This document shows, one piece after another, positions 36,749-46,758 of a stretch of DNA of 64,000 bases (position 1 is the first letter of the stretch; each line of letters begins with the position of its first letter). Source of the DNA: Roseiconus lacunae (GTDB taxonomy: Bacteria; Planctomycetota; Planctomycetia; Pirellulales; Pirellulaceae); NCBI RefSeq assembly GCF_008312935.1, contig NZ_VSZO01000009.1, forward strand, positions 310,001-374,000, given 5' to 3'. The notes below the pieces were generated by a model, which was given only the letters and a program-made list of their open reading frames with translations, did no database searches and was not told where the DNA came from. The translations under genes and the position numbers were made by a program.

Positions 36749-38881
36749 ATGAGTACCGAGCTACTTTACACATCCGCTCCACATGGTCTGCGTCACGGCG
36801 CCAAAGGTTTCTGTACGGTGTTATCCACCGCCGGAATGTCGATCAACGTGATCAGCAAGCTAGAATCGATCTCCGGTTACCGCCAGTTTTTTTCTGCGGA
36901 TCATCCACGCTATGCCGAAAACCCAATCGCATACGCCCATCAGATTTTCAGCGTCGGCGGGATCCAGGCGTCGGTCATCTCTCGGATCGGCCCCTACGGG
37001 ATCGACTACACCGGACGGCCGAGTAACAAGATCGCTCATCATGTTGTGGTTGAACCGAACGAGATGCCCGCCGCCGGACCGGCGTGGCTGTTAGGGCAGT
37101 CGGTGATCCGATCGCAATGGCTCGGTCATTGCGAAACGCCTTCCTCCGGACCGGACATCCCGTCCGGCAATCAATCGTCGCGGATTTGCACCCAATGGAG
37201 AAACCTAGCCGGCGATGCGGGCTGGGGAGGAGTCGTTGCCGAAGCGGTGGCTTCGGCTGACCAAACGCCGCTTTGGATCATCTATTCACTCAGCCAGCGT
37301 GATCGACTGCTGGAGCTGATGGACGAATCAATCGCCTTGCTCCCGGTATCACTTCGCTGGCGAGCGACGTTTAATACGTTTGCGGTGAAGGTCCCACCGG
37401 ATGTGCAATGCAAAATTCGCTTCGTGCCCGAGGGCACCGAAGAAGCCAAACTTGCGGCATCGGGAAAAAAAGCGATCGACCTGACAAAACCGCCCCGCAT
37501 TACAACGGCGTCTCGCTGGGTCGAACTTGCGCGCGGTACCGCCAAACCGGATCCGGTCGCCCCGATTCAGGTCGCACCAACAGAAGAAACCCTTGAGGCA
37601 CCGGCGGAAATCGAGACGGCTTGGAGCGACCCCGATGATGGGATGGGATCGCACCAGCCGCCACCAACCCCGGGACCGCCAGAACTCCCGCCGGAAGCGA
37701 GCATCGACAAGGGATCGAAGAAAAACATTTTGATCGCCGTTGGTGTCATCGGATTTTTGGGGCTCGCCCTAACGACATGGTTAGTCGCGACACAATTGTC
37801 GGACACCAACGCAGCCAAGCTGCCGCAACCGATTCCGCCCCCGATGGAGCCGGACGAACCGATCGAGACACCTGCCCCATCAATTATCGCACTCGAAACC
37901 GTTCAGCTAGACGTTCGCTACGATCAAAAACAAGCGGTGCGATTGATCCTAGCCGGTCTTGAGCCAGCTCGAACCGATGCAGCTCCAACAGAGTTACCGA
38001 CCGCGATCGAGATGCGAGGCGTGGCAAGGCTGCCATCGTCGCGACGAGTGCCCGCCGATGACCAATCAGAGTCAACGGTGAACCCAACGATGTCGGATCC
38101 TGACGAAGACTCCGCAGAACTAAATCGCGTCGTCCCGTCTGCCCCCGACTCCATTGCCGATGATCAAGTGGAAAACGATTCGGCGGACACTATGATTCCG
38201 GCCGCCTTTGTTGCTTGGGGGGCCGATCCGTTTAGTCTTCCCGAAGCCGAATCGTACTTGGTCAATTCCACCAAACTTGTCAACGCACAACGCACGCTAG
38301 ATGCCCATCCGCTGCCGACCGTTCCGCCGCAAGTATCATCGATCAAATTTTTCTGGGAACCAAAAACGCGGTACCTGATCGCGGACGCGTCATTAAGTTT
38401 GAAATCACCGCCCGAAAAATTTGCGGACCAAATCGCCGCCTACCAACGTTACGTTCGTTCGTTTTCCGTCTTGATGACCAAAATCGACACGATCCGTAAA
38501 GCAAACGCCGAGTTGCCGAACCGCTTGAAAATGATCGGCGATGACTTTCTGTTTCAAATGAAACAACCGAACGAGACACTGCGGCACCTTTGGCAAGAAA
38601 TTCCCAGCGGCAACCGGTTTCCCGAACGCGTCAACGCCTTTCGTCAACAACTACAAGATCGATTGGACCAGTTGCGAGATCCTTTGACCAAACAACAGCA
38701 AGCGGCAACGATCTCAATCGTCTCTGTTTGTGGCGAAATCGTTTTGACTTCGAAAGACGCTCGAGAAGCATTTAGTATTTTGAAATCCGGACAGACGATC
38801 GACGTTCCTGAGTTAGTCTTCTTTGATGCGGACCGTGCTGTGATCGATCGCATTCCGCTACGCATACATTTTTCTTGGTGA
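36749..38881 (+). CDS. GAP1-N2-like N-terminal domain, transmembrane helix and outer domain
   Basis: The 710-residue protein starts at the ATG at 36749; a TTG one codon earlier is possible. The first ~250 residues begin ELLYTSAPHGLRHGAKGFCTVLSTAGM and continue with LESISGYRQFF, SVISRIGPYGIDYTGRPSNKIAHHVVV and LRWRATFNTF. I recognise this as the GAP1-N2 domain (GTPase-associated protein 1, N-terminal type 2), from memory of its pattern. A Pro-rich linker (271-318) leads to a transmembrane helix at 326-350, and the rest (about 350-710) is outside the cytoplasm. The name of the family, and the GTPase gene directly upstream, suggest it acts with the GTPase. Outer ligand unknown. The next gene follows after seven bases. 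Confidence 0.82.
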   Translation: MSTELLYTSAPHGLRHGAKGFCTVLSTAGMSINVISKLESISGYRQFFSADHPRYAENPIAYAHQIFSVGGIQASVISRIGPYGIDYTGRPSNKIAHHVVVEPNEMPAAGPAWLLGQSVIRSQWLGHCETPSSGPDIPSGNQSSRICTQWRNLAGDAGWGGVVAEAVASADQTPLWIIYSLSQRDRLLELMDESIALLPVSLRWRATFNTFAVKVPPDVQCKIRFVPEGTEEAKLAASGKKAIDLTKPPRITTASRWVELARGTAKPDPVAPIQVAPTEETLEAPAEIETAWSDPDDGMGSHQPPPTPGPPELPPEASIDKGSKKNILIAVGVIGFLGLALTTWLVATQLSDTNAAKLPQPIPPPMEPDEPIETPAPSIIALETVQLDVRYDQKQAVRLILAGLEPARTDAAPTELPTAIEMRGVARLPSSRRVPADDQSESTVNPTMSDPDEDSAELNRVVPSAPDSIADDQVENDSADTMIPAAFVAWGADPFSLPEAESYLVNSTKLVNAQRTLDAHPLPTVPPQVSSIKFFWEPKTRYLIADASLSLKSPPEKFADQIAAYQRYVRSFSVLMTKIDTIRKANAELPNRLKMIGDDFLFQMKQPNETLRHLWQEIPSGNRFPERVNAFRQQLQDRLDQLRDPLTKQQQAATISIVSVCGEIVLTSKDAREAFSILKSGQTIDVPELVFFDADRAVIDRIPLRIHFSW

Positions 38882-38888
38882 CAGAGTC

Positions 38889-41762
38889 ATGCCCACTACC
38901 GTTGACAAGATTCGACGCGCCCTCGAAAAGCGAGACGGAATCGCGGAAGAAGAAATGCGCCCCTTGGCGGACTCTTTCAAAGTCGAAGTTCAGGCGGTCA
39001 ACCAGCGTCTCGATGAAGCGGTGATGCTGCTGCGCAAAGGCCTGCGCAGCGAAGCGATCCAACGGGTCGAGATGACTCCCAACACCCTCGAAAAAGCGGC
39101 AGAGCTGGAATTTCCCGAATGGGACGAGTGGAACGAGATCCTGCAGTTCTTGGCGATCCCGTTACCGCCCAAATTAAACGTCGACTATGTCGCTCAGATC
39201 AATGAAGCGATCATCGATAGCCTGCCGCTGGAAGCTTTGCTACGGCGGCATCGTCGACTGGCCATCGCAAAAGCTCCGCTATCGGTTCGTCTACGAACCC
39301 TCCGCCAAATCGCCCGCGTCGATCCAGCCAATTCTGTCTGGGGCGACGACGTCGAGACTTGGGAAAAGATCCGGTTACAACAAATCGACTCGGAACTGCG
39401 TCAAGCCTTGGAGCGTGAAGACTCTCGCCAGCTATACCTTCTCAATGAAGAACTAACGTCCGATCAGTGGCGGGTCAAACCATCGAGTCGCCTAATCGAA
39501 CAAAGCCAGTTCGCCGCCGAAGCTCATGTTCGACAAAACATGGAACGCGAACTGGGATTAATCGCGCCACAATTGGCGGAGGCTTTTGAAAATCGCGACG
39601 AAGCGACCGCGCGTTCGCTTCGAACCCAGTGGCAAGCGAGTCGCAGCCATTACAGCATCGACGTACCGGCGTCGTTACAAACGCAGGTGATGCCGACGTT
39701 GCGTTGGTTGGAAGATCTTGATCGTCAATCGATGATGGAAAGTGAACGATCGATTGCGGTCGACAGGCTGGAGTCCTGCCTTGATGGAAATCATTCGCCA
39801 GAAGAGATCCAAGATGCCTACGAACAAGCGACTCGCTTTGGCGAACCCGTTCCCGACGCACTGGCCGCGCGAATGCAAACGCTCGCCGACGAACCGGTCA
39901 AGCGTGCGAAAAAGAAATGGACCCTGATCGCCGCCGCGGCAGGCTTGTTGGTCATCGTCGGAGCGGTCACGGCCTACTCATTGATCGCTTCGGCACGTCA
40001 AGCCAAACAACGTGACGATTACGTTCGCCTGATGGAAGGGTTTGTAAGCGAAAACCGATATGACGAAGCGCTTTCGTTCTTCGAATCGGTTCGCGCAAAC
40101 GCCCCAGAAGTCACGTCGCTTCCCAAAATGGTGGCCTTGCATTCGCAAGCCCAAAAGGCGGTCGAATCAGAAACGAAACGCGAGGAGCGATTCGAAACGT
40201 TGCTCGTACAAGCCAACAGTGACGATCCGGCGTTGATCGACGAATCATTGATTCCGCAACTCGAAGAACTTGCCAAAACAGACGGCGAACGGGCGAGAAT
40301 CGATGATATCCGGAAACGCAAACAATCCTACATGGATTCCCAAGCCGTCGCCCAGAGCGATGAGATGATCGAAAAGATCGGTGAATATTGGACGACCTTT
40401 GGTGAGCTACAGTCACGCGGGAATACCAACGCCAACCGAACCGCACTCGAACAACTTCGCACGTCGGTGATCCGTTTATCCAATTCCTACCCATTGCGAT
40501 CCGATGCCGCAACGACCAAGCAAGAACAGCTACGCAGTTCATTAACGGCGACGATCGATCAAATGAAACGCACCATGCAAGCCGAACGACAGCTTGCCGA
40601 CGCACTGGATTCCTTGTCCGCCGCTCGATCGCTTGAACAGTACGCCGATCGCCTGCGTGAGTTGTCGACCCGGACGGTTGCCGACAGTGACTTTATTGAA
40701 TTCGATACCGTGATCGACGAAGAAGACCACTGGGGAAACGTTGATCGGACCAACGAGTGGCTTGAGCGACTTTCACAGCGACTCGAAAATGGCGTGACCA
40801 GTGGCGAAGCGACGGAGCTAGTCGAATCGGCTGAATTGTTGCGTAACCGTGTCGCTCCGAATCCGGTGTTTGACGCGATGCCCAAATTCTCGGACTCCAT
40901 GGAAGAAATTCGGCGACGAAACGCAATTCTCAGTGAGACGTTTAACGTCTTTCAAAAACACCCGCTTCGTGAACTTGTCACACTTCCCGCCGAAGGCCAA
41001 GACTTCCTGATCACCAAAACGTACGCCGAAGACAACGCGGACCGGATGAAACGTAGCGGTGGCCTGGGTGTGATGGTCGTCTCCAGTTCGACCGGCACCG
41101 TTCGCAACCGTGGCTTTGACGGACCACTCGACGACATTAAGAACGAACCGATGGCATCGGTCAATTGGTTGATCGCCCAGCAGAACGCACGGGCGATTGA
41201 CTTCGCATCGTTGTGGGAACAAACGTTTTTGCGATTGGTTGTCGAAGTGATGACCCAGCGACCCGATCTCGACGCCCGTGTCAAAGAGTGGATGATCTTT
41301 CGGTTGCTCGATGGTGCCACCCGAGGTAGCGAGCGGCTCGCCGCCGCGATCCCTCAGACGATGGCGATGCTTAACCGAAGGGCCGATACGTTTAACCGCT
41401 GGTATGAACCCCGACCGTTCAATGGCAAGCTTCCCACAGAAGTCGAATCGACGATCCGAGCCGAATTGGGTACGGCGTACCCACGATTTAAGGACCCGCT
41501 TAGCGACTATTCCAAGGTTGCCGCATCGCGTCTGTCATGGATTGGTTTCTTGACCAAAACCGAAGGCAATCAGATCAGCTATCATCTACGCAATGAGTTG
41601 CCCGAGGTCGATGGCTCAATCTTCGTTGCGGCACCGTCACGAGACAACGCCGTCGAAACCTCGCTCAACAAAATTGGGGAGCTGAATCAGGGACATGTCC
41701 AACTGACATCCAACCCGGTCGACTTGATCGGCGGACGCCCCCTGTTTTTGTTCCCCAACTAA
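38889..41762 (+). CDS. Large single-pass protein with coiled-coil regions
   Basis: The 957-residue protein starts at the ATG at 38889, seven bases after the previous stop, so translation is probably coupled. The first ~340 residues are helical and charged, likely cytoplasmic. One transmembrane helix is at 344-368 (WTLIAAAAGLLVIVGAVTAYSLIAS) and then about 590 outer residues follow, with coiled-coil-like helices to about residue 650 and a more globular end. No enzyme motif is seen. It shares the topology of the GAP1-N2-like protein before it: cytoplasmic N-terminal region, one helix, large outer part. The two may form a membrane complex with the GTPase. Family not recognised. Confidence 0.82.
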   Translation: MPTTVDKIRRALEKRDGIAEEEMRPLADSFKVEVQAVNQRLDEAVMLLRKGLRSEAIQRVEMTPNTLEKAAELEFPEWDEWNEILQFLAIPLPPKLNVDYVAQINEAIIDSLPLEALLRRHRRLAIAKAPLSVRLRTLRQIARVDPANSVWGDDVETWEKIRLQQIDSELRQALEREDSRQLYLLNEELTSDQWRVKPSSRLIEQSQFAAEAHVRQNMERELGLIAPQLAEAFENRDEATARSLRTQWQASRSHYSIDVPASLQTQVMPTLRWLEDLDRQSMMESERSIAVDRLESCLDGNHSPEEIQDAYEQATRFGEPVPDALAARMQTLADEPVKRAKKKWTLIAAAAGLLVIVGAVTAYSLIASARQAKQRDDYVRLMEGFVSENRYDEALSFFESVRANAPEVTSLPKMVALHSQAQKAVESETKREERFETLLVQANSDDPALIDESLIPQLEELAKTDGERARIDDIRKRKQSYMDSQAVAQSDEMIEKIGEYWTTFGELQSRGNTNANRTALEQLRTSVIRLSNSYPLRSDAATTKQEQLRSSLTATIDQMKRTMQAERQLADALDSLSAARSLEQYADRLRELSTRTVADSDFIEFDTVIDEEDHWGNVDRTNEWLERLSQRLENGVTSGEATELVESAELLRNRVAPNPVFDAMPKFSDSMEEIRRRNAILSETFNVFQKHPLRELVTLPAEGQDFLITKTYAEDNADRMKRSGGLGVMVVSSSTGTVRNRGFDGPLDDIKNEPMASVNWLIAQQNARAIDFASLWEQTFLRLVVEVMTQRPDLDARVKEWMIFRLLDGATRGSERLAAAIPQTMAMLNRRADTFNRWYEPRPFNGKLPTEVESTIRAELGTAYPRFKDPLSDYSKVAASRLSWIGFLTKTEGNQISYHLRNELPEVDGSIFVAAPSRDNAVETSLNKIGELNQGHVQLTSNPVDLIGGRPLFLFPN

Positions 41763-41820
41763 TCGCTCCCGATGCTCGGCGTTCCAACGCTCGCACGCCT
41801 CCTCGCATGAATCAACCTGC

Positions 41821-42732
41821 ATGACTCCGATTGAACGCGTCTACATTCGATTTCGAGGCCGTACGATCGGTCCGCTCGCTCCGGACAAAGTCAAAGAGAT
41901 GGTCCGCCGCGGACAGGTGACGCGCATGCACGAACTTTCCGCCGACGGACTCAGCTGGACGAAAGCGGAAGAGTTCGGCAATTTTTTCCCGCGTGCGGCC
42001 CCCGCAGGTTCTACCGCAGGGGACATGGCGGCAGACGGATCTGTCGTGCCTCCGGGGGAATCTGGTGGCGCCATCGCACCGAATGAAAATGCCACCGCCC
42101 AGTGGTATGCCCACGTGCAAGGTGAAAAACAAGGCCCTGTGTCGCTCGATCAAATGCGGCTTTATGCCGAAGCCAAAGTCCTTAAGAAGGATTCATTGGT
42201 TTGGAAAAACGGCATGGAAACGTGGAAGGCTGCTTCCGAAGTCCTGCCGGAGCTGTTCGGTGGGAAAGCGCCCGCCGGTGGATCGGCCGCCGTCTCAAGC
42301 CCTCCGTCGGACGATTCGGACACCTCCGGACCGACCGGCACCGCCCTGTCGAAAGAAATCGCAGAAAACCATGGCTGGATCCTCGCCCTGGGGATCAGTC
42401 TACTGATCGGCTGTGCCGTGTTCTTTGTCGTCCAGATTTTGAAACTGAACGAAGGCGGTCAGAAACTACGCTCGGATTACCTCTCCGCCTCTCTATTCAT
42501 TGTCACCGCGGGTGCCGGCAGCGCGGTCGGAATCTTGGCGATCCAAGTCTCGATGAAAATGAAAGCTGCGGCAGAATCTGGATCTCCCATTGCCACGATC
42601 GTGGGAGCGAAATCGCTCAGCCAATTCTGGATGGTCGGCGCGATCGCTAGCATCGTTTGGGTCGCTTTCGTACTCCTGATGCTCATCGCGGCGATCACCA
42701 TGAGCTTGCCCCTGACCAAAGTTCTCGGATAG
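41821..42732 (+). CDS. Membrane protein with two GYF_2 domains
   Basis: The 303-residue protein has two GYF_2-type domains at about 7-52 and 94-145, with GPL and GPV cores (VYIRFRGRTIGPLAPDKVKEMVRRGQV; WYAHVQGEKQGPVSLDQMRLYAEAKVL) and the later (S/V)W segment in each (SWTKAEEF; VWKNGMETWKAASEVL). Three transmembrane helices follow: about 185-206 (WILALGISLLIGCAVFFVVQIL), 221-243 and 268-295. GYF_2 domains are known as protein-binding modules, often binding Pro-rich partners. Pro-rich linkers are present in the neighbouring GAP1-N2-like protein (271-318) and in the FecR-like protein, so these are candidate partners. Start site is weak. It is 58 bases after the previous gene. Confidence 0.87.
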   Translation: MTPIERVYIRFRGRTIGPLAPDKVKEMVRRGQVTRMHELSADGLSWTKAEEFGNFFPRAAPAGSTAGDMAADGSVVPPGESGGAIAPNENATAQWYAHVQGEKQGPVSLDQMRLYAEAKVLKKDSLVWKNGMETWKAASEVLPELFGGKAPAGGSAAVSSPPSDDSDTSGPTGTALSKEIAENHGWILALGISLLIGCAVFFVVQILKLNEGGQKLRSDYLSASLFIVTAGAGSAVGILAIQVSMKMKAAAESGSPIATIVGAKSLSQFWMVGAIASIVWVAFVLLMLIAAITMSLPLTKVLG

Positions 42733-42973
42733 CGTTTTGTCAACTTCCGAAATCAGGACGAGCCGACTGGTGTTCGTTACGATTTCGATTGGACAAACCG
42801 AAACTTTCGCCGAGTGTCCGCTACCTTGAATTCTGATGGTAGCGTCGCGGCAATCGCCTCGCCGACTTTCATCTTTCTGAATTCTTTTAAAAAAATCGCA
42901 CGGATCTTGGCGTTCGATGTCACTAACCATCAGACACCCCTCTTGCAAACAGCTCGCCCAAATGTGAACTGAA

Positions 42974-45682
42974 ATGAGACTCACGCTACGCACCCTCCTG
43001 GCCTACCTCGACGACACGCTTGAACCACAAGACCGTGAAGTCTTGCGTGATAAACTCGAACGCAGCGGCCAGGCAACTCAGTTGGTCAAAGCGATAAAGA
43101 TCTGTATTACTAACCCAAGTCTTTCCGCGCCGGCTCCCGATTCGGTTCACCCGATCGAAGACGCCAACATGATGAGCGACTACCTCGATAGCACGCTCTC
43201 GCCGGAACAGGTGGCCGAACTCGAAAAAGCTTGCTTGGATTCACTTCCCAGTCTTGGCGAGGCGGGGGCCTGCCATCAGATTTTGACGATGGTGCTCGGT
43301 CGCCCAGCCAAAGCGTCTGACGAGCTGAAAAATCGCATTTTTTCGATGGTCGACGTAAGTGGCAACATCACTCCCAGTGAAGGTCGTCTATTTGCCGATG
43401 GCGAGTCATCTTCCGCAGCGATCGCCGGTGAAATCGGCCCGCGTTACTCCGGGGTCGATCTCCCTGGCCCGGCGACACCGTCTCAGCCGGCTGGCCTAGA
43501 AAGCCCTGCGGTGACCGGCGCGACATCAGTATCGGAAGACATCGCCGCCCCAAACGAACTTGGCTCGCTTGATTCGGCTGCCCTCGAATCTTTGCCGCCA
43601 AGCGCAGAAACTGACTTGTCGAGTATCGACGTCTCGCCGGATGCCTTGACGAACATCCCGGCTAATCTGCCAGAACAAGCGACACAACTGCCCGGTGAAG
43701 TTCAACCGGTTGGTGTCGGCGATAGCGGTGTCTTTCAAGCGGCAACGAAGCTACGCGAACAATCCATCCAATTCGCCCAAGCCGGGAATTTCATGGACGA
43801 TGGAAGCCCGATGGCCGGAGACCGCCCGCTGCGTGAACTCGAACGATCGGACTTCTATGAAGGAGACGTCCGGCCGTCTCGGATTACGCCTTGGTTGGTG
43901 TCTTTAGCATTGGTTGGCGTACTGCTTTTTGCGATCAGTCAGGTGTTCGCACCACTCGTTGGGCCGCAAGCTTCCAAAACAAGTGATGACGAAAACATGT
44001 CGGACGTCATCAGTGCCGATACCGATGCCCCCAAGTCCGTTTCGCCGACCACAGAAACAGAGACCGATCCAGCCGAATCGCCTTCGATTCCGTCGCCGAC
44101 AGACCAAGCGCCTCCGGTTCCGGTTGATCGCGATGTCGACGAATCAGTACCTCCGGTTCCTTCATCGTTGGCCGAAGCTCCATCAAGCGATGAATCGCCT
44201 TCGCCGGTGGAAACCGAGACGATGGCAGACGCGCCTCCGGTACCGCCTTCTGATGTTCCCCCAGTTCCGGCAGGCGATTCACCTGATCCAAATGCACCGC
44301 CGATTCCGATCCCGAGCCAGACTCCGGATGTGATCGCCGCGGAAACTCCTGATGCATCGGTGGCAATGGCGGATGTCCGATCACCGACAGACGCCGCCTC
44401 GCCGGCAATGGAAACACCAGTCCCCGATCCGACGACGGTGGCACCTGATGCCACTGAAGATCCGGCCGATGCCCCTAAGATTCCGATCGCGACACTGAAA
44501 TCCGATAACGCTTTGGTTGGCGTATTGTTTAAAAATGACTGGGTGCTATTGCCGCCTGACGCAACGATCAGCACAGGACAGACGATTGTCTGCGGCCCAG
44601 AATATCGAGCGGCCTTTCAGATCGGCGAAACCGAAGGTCGAAACTTGACGATGGTCGGCCCATCTGAAGTCACTTGGAAAAACAAAGCTCCCCTGACAAT
44701 CGAAGCTCGATTCGGAAAAGGGCTGATCGAGTTGGGTTTGGCCGGTGACAGCGTTGTCTTGCAAGTCGGCGGAATCGCGTTGGTAGCGACCGCGGAATCA
44801 GGCCCGGTCACCTTCGGATACGAGATCATCCACCGGCGGCCGATCGGTCTGGATCCCTTAATTTCGACGAACCATCAAACAGCTTTGCAACTGGTCGGCT
44901 TGTCTGGAGACGTATCCGTGACCGGTCAAGCGGCGGTCGACACGGCCGACGGTGCGACAGGAGGTGACTGTATCGTTCCCGGAGCGTTCGTACTCTCGGA
45001 AGAAAACGCCGTGACATTGACGTTGTGCGATGAAAGCACTGCCGAACCGAAACCAGAGGTAGTGGAAGCCATGCCAACTTGGGTCGATGCCGAAGTTGAC
45101 ACCGGGTCGCTCGAAGCACAAGCGGCTTCGGATCTCTTGGAACTTGTCCGAGGAGAGAACTCCGATTCTTTGTTACTGTCGCTTCGCGTCGCACTGGGAT
45201 TTCGCCGCAACGAAGTCGCCGCCTTAGCGGGCAAGACGATGCTCGCCTTTGGTGACGCGACCGCATTTTTTGGTGTCGATGGTTTGTTCAGCGTCGGTAA
45301 ACAACGTCTCTATTGGTCATCGCATCTCGATGCGGTTCGTGATGTAATCGCGCGAGGCGCAGAAGACGCGGCCGCCGTTCGAACCTCGATCGCGGGACAG
45401 AACGAAGCGATTGACAACGCGGACGGTGACACGATCTTCCGGTTGCTCGTCGGGTATTCGCAAGATCAGTTGAAAACCGGTGGGGATGCGGAGTTGGTCA
45501 ATGATTTGGAATCGGCGTCGGTTCCCGTACGGGTGCTCGCATCGGAGAACCTTCGCGACATCAGTGGAACAACGCTGTTCTTCCGCCCGGAAGAAATTGT
45601 TCAATCCAGACGCGACGAAGTCATCAAGAAATGGAAAGTGCGTCTGAAAAAGGAATCGATTCGATACCCGGAAACCGAATGA
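42974..45682 (+). CDS. Anti-sigma-like membrane protein with FecR-like outer domain
   Basis: The 902-residue protein starts with two related helical modules: LLAYLDDTLEPQDREVLRDKLE at 8-29 and MSDYLDSTLSPEQVAELEKACL at 67-88, of the kind seen in anti-sigma factor N termini, but without the zinc-finger HxxxCxxC. A transmembrane helix is at 306-325 (TPWLVSLALVGVLLFAISQV). A Pro/Val-rich, PPVP-containing linker follows (about 350-455). The outer part contains a FecR-like region, NDWVLLPPDATISTGQTIVCGPEYRAAFQIGETEGRNL. The end is helical. So a cytoplasmic module is coupled to an outer sensor. The last four bases overlap the next gene (ATGA). It sits 241 bases downstream of the GYF_2 gene and may have its own promoter. 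Confidence 0.85.
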   Translation: MRLTLRTLLAYLDDTLEPQDREVLRDKLERSGQATQLVKAIKICITNPSLSAPAPDSVHPIEDANMMSDYLDSTLSPEQVAELEKACLDSLPSLGEAGACHQILTMVLGRPAKASDELKNRIFSMVDVSGNITPSEGRLFADGESSSAAIAGEIGPRYSGVDLPGPATPSQPAGLESPAVTGATSVSEDIAAPNELGSLDSAALESLPPSAETDLSSIDVSPDALTNIPANLPEQATQLPGEVQPVGVGDSGVFQAATKLREQSIQFAQAGNFMDDGSPMAGDRPLRELERSDFYEGDVRPSRITPWLVSLALVGVLLFAISQVFAPLVGPQASKTSDDENMSDVISADTDAPKSVSPTTETETDPAESPSIPSPTDQAPPVPVDRDVDESVPPVPSSLAEAPSSDESPSPVETETMADAPPVPPSDVPPVPAGDSPDPNAPPIPIPSQTPDVIAAETPDASVAMADVRSPTDAASPAMETPVPDPTTVAPDATEDPADAPKIPIATLKSDNALVGVLFKNDWVLLPPDATISTGQTIVCGPEYRAAFQIGETEGRNLTMVGPSEVTWKNKAPLTIEARFGKGLIELGLAGDSVVLQVGGIALVATAESGPVTFGYEIIHRRPIGLDPLISTNHQTALQLVGLSGDVSVTGQAAVDTADGATGGDCIVPGAFVLSEENAVTLTLCDESTAEPKPEVVEAMPTWVDAEVDTGSLEAQAASDLLELVRGENSDSLLLSLRVALGFRRNEVAALAGKTMLAFGDATAFFGVDGLFSVGKQRLYWSSHLDAVRDVIARGAEDAAAVRTSIAGQNEAIDNADGDTIFRLLVGYSQDQLKTGGDAELVNDLESASVPVRVLASENLRDISGTTLFFRPEEIVQSRRDEVIKKWKVRLKKESIRYPETE

Positions 45683-46758
45683 GATTGCCAGTCAAAGCGT
45701 TCGCGAAAGGAGCGATCGCGTTGGTCGTCATCGCCGGACTTGGTTTCGCGATCAAGAAGTCATTCGATTCGCTATCCGAACAACAACAGCGCACGGTCGA
45801 TTTGATTACCCAGATCGATCGAAAGATTGAATCGGCGAAAATCGAATCAGAGCGACAACGGCTTCGACAAGAACGTCAAGACGTCATCGATCAGCAACCG
45901 TCATTTGCCAATGTCCACTGGTCAACGTTGGCCGCCGCCGCGTTGGTCTATGCGGTCGGCTTGATCCCGGGAGGCTTGGTATTGAAAGAGGCAAGCGGCT
46001 TGCTCGGTAAACCGATCTCGGTGCGGGACGCTGTCTCGATTCAAACCGTCGGACACCTTGGAAAGTATGTTCCTGGGAAAGCGATGGTGGTTGTGATTCG
46101 TGCGGGACGCCTACGTGAACTCGGTGCTTCGTGGCTGATCGGATCGACCGCAGTCTTTTTGGAAACGATCATGATGATGGCTGTCGGGGCTGCGCTCGCG
46201 GGTGGGCTAATTTTCTTTTTACCGGTCCCTCGCTGGATCGCTTGGATTTCGCTACTCGGTGGAATGTCTGCGGCGATGATAAGCGCGCCACCGATTCTCA
46301 GCCGGTTGCTTCAAAAGGCCAATATCCTCAAATCGGATTCGTCCCTAACGGATACCACTGTTTCGCCGACGCGGCACCTGTGTGATGGTTGGCGTTTCTT
46401 CTCGTTGGCATGGTGTTGGCATGTATCGGGATGGTTTTTGATTGGCGGCTCGTTTGCATTGGTGGTGCGCAGCCTCCCCGGATCCATTCAAACGGTCTCC
46501 GACGCGACGTTGATTATCGCTTCGGTCGCAGCGATGTCATTGGCGATGGTCGTCGGATTTGCCTCGTTGCTGCCGGGCGGAGCCGGTGTCCGTGAACTGA
46601 CACTCACGATTGTCTTGGCGCCCGTTGCCGGACCGGCGGTCGCGTTGATGTCGGCCATCGTCATTCGGCTTGTCTTTATCGCCGTCGAAGTGTCACTCGC
46701 CGGATTGTTGGGCGGATGGCGAAACCGCCCCGAAAAAAGACCGCAATTGTCAAACTGA
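45679..46758 (+). CDS. YbhN-type LPG synthase-like transmembrane protein (flippase-like)
   Basis: The ATG at 45679 overlaps the previous stop (ATGA), giving 359 residues; longer open frames upstream are inside the other gene. It starts with a helix AIALVVIAGLGFAI, then a coiled-coil-like stretch (QQRTVDLITQIDRKIESAKIESERQRLRQERQ). The multi-pass domain has about eight helices and the family motif VGHLGKYVPGKAMVVVIRAGRL. Later GGAGVRELTLTIVL also fits the LPG_synthase_TM/YbhN family, which includes lipid flippases and the membrane part of lysyl-phosphatidylglycerol synthases. The catalytic lysyl-transfer domain is absent. A lipid-transport role is inferred. The gene is translationally coupled to the FecR-like gene. 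Confidence 0.87.
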   Translation: MRLPVKAFAKGAIALVVIAGLGFAIKKSFDSLSEQQQRTVDLITQIDRKIESAKIESERQRLRQERQDVIDQQPSFANVHWSTLAAAALVYAVGLIPGGLVLKEASGLLGKPISVRDAVSIQTVGHLGKYVPGKAMVVVIRAGRLRELGASWLIGSTAVFLETIMMMAVGAALAGGLIFFLPVPRWIAWISLLGGMSAAMISAPPILSRLLQKANILKSDSSLTDTTVSPTRHLCDGWRFFSLAWCWHVSGWFLIGGSFALVVRSLPGSIQTVSDATLIIASVAAMSLAMVVGFASLLPGGAGVRELTLTIVLAPVAGPAVALMSAIVIRLVFIAVEVSLAGLLGGWRNRPEKRPQLSN

